DNA of 7,461 nt from Candidatus Avimicrobium faecavium. Its GTDB lineage: Bacteria > Bacillota > Clostridia > Oscillospirales > Ruminococcaceae. Position numbers and translations under genes: made by a program. Where the stretch lies: positions 1 through 7,461 of the forward strand of contig CAJFQR010000071.1 in NCBI GenBank assembly GCA_904419105.1, given 5' to 3'. Every line of letters begins with the position of its first letter. The stretch's first letter is position 1. This document shows, one piece after another, positions 5,426 through 7,461 of the stretch. Under the pieces are notes generated by a model. That model saw nothing but the letters and a program-made list of their open reading frames with translations. It searched no databases and was not told where the DNA came from.

Positions 5426-5478
5426 AAAAAATTCCGGCGCCAAACGGCCGATCTCATCGGCTTTGGCGCCGGATTTTT
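5426..5478 (+). terminator. Long intrinsic terminator after secF
   Basis: TCCGGCGCCAAA (5433-5444) pairs perfectly with TTTGGCGCCGGA (5462-5473), and inside it GCCGAT (5447-5452) pairs with ATCGGC (5456-5461) around a CTC loop, leaving only a 2-nt bulge (CG, 5445-5446). Five T residues (5474-5478) follow. That is an 18-bp stem, far longer than the other terminators here. An A run (5426-5431) at the left makes it a possible two-way terminator. Confidence 0.88.
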
Positions 5479-5600
5479 GTCGCCTTTTTGCCCAAAGGGC
5501 GGCTTTTTCCGCCCGGCGGACCGGGCAGTCTGTGTAATTTTTCACAAATCTCCTTCATAGCAGACGGCAAAATGCATGGAAGGCTGCATTTTATCTGTCG
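5479..5600. other. Hairpin-dense intergenic stretch after secF
   Basis: No gene is supported here. The stretch holds several inverted repeats in a row: GGGCGG 5497-5502 with CCGCCC 5509-5514; GCCCGG 5511-5516 with CCGGGC 5521-5526, sharing bases with the first; a CRP-like dyad TGTGT-N6-TCACA at 5531-5546; and AAAATGCA 5569-5576 with TGCATTTT 5585-5592, which CAGA 5561-5564 and TCTG 5594-5597 extend as an imperfect longer stem. The GC-rich part ends near 5530, and the AT-rich promoter region of the next gene begins there. Confidence 0.5.
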
Positions 5601-5652
5601 GAAGCGGCGCGGTTTTTACCAGGTGTTTCCCATCATCATCAAAAAAGGAACG

Positions 5653-5676
5653 AATTGTTTGTGACTCAAAACAATT
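5653..5676. promoter_or_regulatory. Operator-like dyad upstream of the carrier gene
   Basis: AATTGTTT (5653-5660) and AAACAATT (5669-5676) are perfect inverted repeats separated by GTGACTCA. The 24-bp symmetric site lies about 165 bp before the promoter -35, so it would suit an activator or a distal operator. It does not match the Rex consensus that I know, and no regulator is assigned. Confidence 0.4.
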
Positions 5677-5723
5677 TCATATACGAAAGGATTTGACGGA
5701 GCCATTCAAGTATCCTGAAAAAG

Positions 5724-5737
5724 TCTACATTTGTAGA
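5724..5737. promoter_or_regulatory. TCTACA-TT-TGTAGA dyad upstream of the carrier gene
   Basis: A perfect 6+6 inverted repeat with a TT centre, followed by TTTT and preceded by an A-run (AAAAA, 5718-5722). It could be a protein-binding site about 80 bp before the promoter -35, or a weak AT-rich hairpin. The sequence cannot separate these. Confidence 0.35.
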
Positions 5738-5815
5738 TTTTGCACAAGCCACAATCGCTTTAGTGATTAAAAGTATGAATAAGACTGAAATGTGACGAAA
5801 ATATGAAAAAATATA

Positions 5816-5844
5816 GTGACAACCCGCCGCTTTAGTGCTATGAT
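5816..5844 (+). promoter_or_regulatory. Promoter of the membrane carrier gene
   Basis: GTGACA (5816-5821) and TATGAT (5839-5844) are 17 bp apart, with an upstream TG (5836-5837) making an extended -10. The leader to the ATG at 5876 is only about 25 nt. The spacer contains CGCTTTAGTG (5828-5837), which is also present 72 bp upstream at 5756-5765. Confidence 0.7.
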
Positions 5845-5875
5845 ATGAGAAAATCTTTTTTAAGGAGGTTATGAG

Positions 5876-7024
5876 ATGGAAAACTTGTGGACACCACTTT
5901 TCTCCATGGCTGTGTTCCTTGCGGTATTCGCAGTCGGAGACGTAGTCTCATACAAAACCAAAGGTCTGATATCTGGAGTCATTATTGCGGCAATCGTCTA
6001 TATTGGCGGATATTGGACCGGTATCATTCCCACAGATTCGATCGCGTCCACCGGACTTCCCACCATGCTCACGGCGATTATGATCCCGCTGCTGCTGGTC
6101 AATCTGGGTACCGCGATCAACATCAGCCAGCTTCTCTCTGAATGGAAGACAGTGGTCGTCGCTCTAGTCAGCCTGGTCGGTCTGGCGCTGATCTCCTTCA
6201 CCGTCAGCACCTGGCTCTTCGGCCGTGAATATGCCCTCTCTGCCTCCTCCCCGATCGCCGGCGGCACCATCGCCGCGATCATCACCAACGAGGCTGCGGT
6301 AGCCGCGGGCCAGCCCAACTTCGGCGCCTTCGCCATGCTGGTCTGCTCCTTCCAGATGTTTATCGGTATGCCTGTCTCCTCCTTCATGCTCCGCAAGGAG
6401 GCTGAGCGGCTGATGGCCAAGGGGCTGATCGCCCCCAACGCCGTTGCGGAGGCCGACACCGTAAGCAAAAAGAAGTTCAACCTGAAGATCATGGGCGACG
6501 GCCCCGTTCAGTACCAGACCACACCCATCCTGGTGCTGCGTGTCGCCATCATCGCCGTTATCGCCTACTTCATTTCCAACCTGACCATCATCCCGGGGTC
6601 CGATCCCACCAACTACTACCTGAACCCGAATGTGGCCTACCTGCTGTTCGGCATTGTCTTCGGTGAGATTGGCTTCCTGGTTAAGAACGGCCTGCAGAAG
6701 GCCGGTATGTACGGCTTCACCATGCTGTGCCTGTACTCGCTGACCCCGAACTCCTTCACCTCGGTCACCCCCGACGCGCTGCTGGATATGGTGATCCCGC
6801 TGGTGGGCACCCTGGTATTCGGCGCCATCGGCATGTGCGCGCTGATGGGCTACCCGGGCACCCAGATCGTCACCGACGACATGGTCAACGCCCTGAGCGT
6901 CTCCTCCGAGGAGAAGACCGCCATCTCCGACATCCTGCTGCCGAAGATGCTGGTCGGCGGCTTCACCACCGTATCCATCGCCTCGGTGGTCTTCGCCGGC
7001 ATCATCACCCCTCTGATCTGGTAA
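5876..7024 (+). CDS. Polytopic membrane carrier of unknown substrate (sodium/solute-symporter-like)
   Basis: The 382-residue protein is almost entirely membrane-embedded, with about 10-11 hydrophobic spans (roughly 8-24, 31-51, 62-82, 92-114, 121-143, 149-171, 217-239, 252-270, 277-290, 304-326, 356-382) and one long polar loop (172-214). Recognisable patches are GDVVSYKTKGLISG (21-34), NLGTAINISQLLSEWKTV (76-93), a glycine-rich SPIAGGTIAAIITNEAAVAAG (125-145, half-helix-like), FQMFIGMPVSSFMLRKEA (159-176) and MGYPGTQIV (324-332). I recall similar uncharacterised clostridial membrane proteins loosely related to Na+/glutamate and related carriers, but I cannot name the substrate. The start ATG 5876 has AAGGAGG (5862-5868) 7 nt before it. 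The unit is monocistronic with a dyad-rich upstream region, which suggests controlled expression. The early codons are more AT-rich than the rest. Confidence 0.8.
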   Translation: MENLWTPLFSMAVFLAVFAVGDVVSYKTKGLISGVIIAAIVYIGGYWTGIIPTDSIASTGLPTMLTAIMIPLLLVNLGTAINISQLLSEWKTVVVALVSLVGLALISFTVSTWLFGREYALSASSPIAGGTIAAIITNEAAVAAGQPNFGAFAMLVCSFQMFIGMPVSSFMLRKEAERLMAKGLIAPNAVAEADTVSKKKFNLKIMGDGPVQYQTTPILVLRVAIIAVIAYFISNLTIIPGSDPTNYYLNPNVAYLLFGIVFGEIGFLVKNGLQKAGMYGFTMLCLYSLTPNSFTSVTPDALLDMVIPLVGTLVFGAIGMCALMGYPGTQIVTDDMVNALSVSSEEKTAISDILLPKMLVGGFTTVSIASVVFAGIITPLIW

Positions 7025-7047
7025 CCGTTTTCCCTGAAAACCAACCG

Positions 7048-7085
7048 AAGGACAGCCCGCTGTGCGGACTGTCCTTTTTCTTTTT
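7048..7085 (+). terminator. Intrinsic terminator after the membrane carrier gene
   Basis: AAGGACAG (7048-7055) pairs with CTGTCCTT (7069-7076), and inside it CCGC (7057-7060) pairs with GCGG (7064-7067) around a TGT loop, with a single C/A mismatch between the two parts. A T-rich tract TTTTTCTTTTT ends the element. It starts 23 bp after the TAA. Confidence 0.88.
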
Positions 7086-7151
7086 CCCAAAAAGCCCCGG
7101 CGGCCGGACTGTGAGCAATCTGTATAAATTTGATGAATAAAACAGATACTA

Positions 7152-7180
7152 TTGACAAAATCCGTTTATTTTTGTAAGAT
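7152..7180 (+). promoter_or_regulatory. Promoter of the last (partial) gene
   Basis: A perfect TTGACA (7152-7157) is followed after 17 bp by TAAGAT (7175-7180). The predicted leader is about 95 nt, the longest of the promoters seen here, and holds a strong hairpin. Confidence 0.75.
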
Positions 7181-7212
7181 ATAGATAAGGATAGTTCCAC
7201 TGGCAGAACAAT

Positions 7213-7256
7213 CGGGCCGTGCAGCCACTCCCGGAGCCGGGACAGGCTGCCGCCCG
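7213..7256 (+). promoter_or_regulatory. Strong stem-loop in the leader of the last gene
   Basis: Three nested helices stack in 44 nt: CGGGC 7213-7217 with GCCCG 7252-7256, GCAGCC 7221-7226 with GGCTGC 7245-7250, and TCCCG 7229-7233 with CGGGA 7238-7242 around a GAGC loop. Only small internal loops separate them. It ends 10 nt before the ribosome binding site (7267-7274) and has no T tract, so it is not a terminator. It may stabilise the mRNA or control translation; I see no known riboswitch consensus. Confidence 0.55.
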
Positions 7257-7281
7257 GGCGCCCCGGAAGGAGGTACGCAAT

Positions 7282-7461
7282 ATGAGCGAAAAGAGATTTC
7301 CGGAACAGGAAAAGATGCTGCTTGAAGCCGGTCTGATGGCCGCAGAGGACACCGTCCTCGATTCTGTGGCGGTAAACTATGTGAGCCCGCTCATCGGCCC
7401 CATCGGCGAATGGAAAAAGGGATGGCTGTATTTCACCGAAGAGCGCATCGTCTGCCCCTTC
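7282..7461 (+). CDS. N-terminus of a probable PH/GRAM-like domain protein (partial)
   Basis: The last 60 codons of the window start at ATG 7282, 7 nt after a perfect AAGGAGGT (7267-7274). The product begins with a charged MSEKRFPEQEKMLLEAG and contains SPLIGPIGEWKKGWLYFTEE (35-54) running into RIVCPF. The pattern G-L-Y-(L/F)-T-E-R-(I/L)-V is typical of the first strands of bacterial PH-like and GRAM-like domains, which are small beta-rich modules often found at membranes. That is a pattern match by eye only. The gene continues past the right edge, so its size, other domains and role are unknown. It has its own promoter and a structured leader. Confidence 0.7.
   Translation, partial: MSEKRFPEQEKMLLEAGLMAAEDTVLDSVAVNYVSPLIGPIGEWKKGWLYFTEERIVCPF

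Noticed and set aside
5531..5546. A true CRP binding site
   Set aside because: TGTGT-N6-TCACA matches 9 of 10 positions of the enterobacterial CRP site, but Clostridia generally do not use cAMP-CRP in that way, and the site is far from the promoter (about 270 bp). Kept only as a dyad.
5653..5676. A Rex redox-sensor operator
   Set aside because: The Rex consensus TTGTTAA-N4-TTAACAA needs a shorter centre and TTAA arms; the arms here are AATTGTTT/AAACAATT with an 8-bp gap.
5576..5770. A 64-codon frame in the AT-rich region before the carrier
   Set aside because: No ribosome binding site, it crosses three dyads, and the product has no recognisable features.
6164..7090. A 308-codon minus-strand open frame opposite the carrier gene
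   Set aside because: Composition is dominated by Gly, Asp, Gln and His, it runs through the terminator at 7048-7085, and the plus strand encodes a convincing membrane protein.
7187..7281. A known riboswitch in the leader of the last gene
   Set aside because: The leader is a single stacked hairpin; I find no conserved core of the common riboswitch classes.

Overview
The window looks like a chromosomal stretch from a high-GC member of the Clostridia, most likely Oscillospirales-type gut Firmicutes. The evidence is GC-rich codon choice, strong AAGGAGG-type ribosome binding sites, short intrinsic terminators after almost every unit, near-consensus sigma-A promoters with 17-bp spacers, and separate secD and secF genes whose sequences follow the clostridial pattern. 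I see no rRNA, tRNA, CRISPR array, insertion sequence or phage gene. This assignment rests on pattern recognition, not on a database search.

Layout. (1) Positions 1-146: the last 27 codons of an unidentified gene and its terminator. (2) 147-604: mostly non-coding. It holds a pair of mutually exclusive stem-loops and a decayed 5' fragment of a von Willebrand factor A-type surface protein gene. (3) 605-1552, minus strand: a D-2-hydroxyacid dehydrogenase with its own terminator and promoter. (4) 1553-1847: a divergent promoter region. (5) 1848-2420: a DEDDh 3'-5' exonuclease with a terminator, then a possible 33-residue membrane microprotein. (6) 2673-2924: a small protein equal to one slice of the fatty-acid-kinase subunit FakA, transcribed alone. 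(7) 2970-5478: a near-perfect promoter, then secD and secF overlapping by 8 bp, then a long terminator. (8) 5479-5875: an AT-rich regulatory stretch with several dyads and a promoter. (9) 5876-7024: a polytopic membrane carrier of unrecognised substrate, with a terminator. (10) 7025-7461: a promoter, a structured leader and the first 60 codons of a probable PH/GRAM-like domain protein.

Most genes are single-gene transcription units bounded by their own promoter and terminator. Only secD-secF form a clear operon, and they should work together as the membrane-embedded SecDF auxiliary complex that helps pull secreted proteins across the membrane.

The most interesting signal is in secD-secF. The transmembrane Asp of SecD (the VDANV motif of the family) is Asn331 here and the motif around it is rewritten, while the SecF partner Asp is kept. 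Other points are the isolated FakA middle domain, a dehydrogenase with Lys where NAD-dependent relatives have Asp, and a multi-dyad promoter region ahead of the carrier gene. I did not find convincing evidence for an entirely new multi-gene system.
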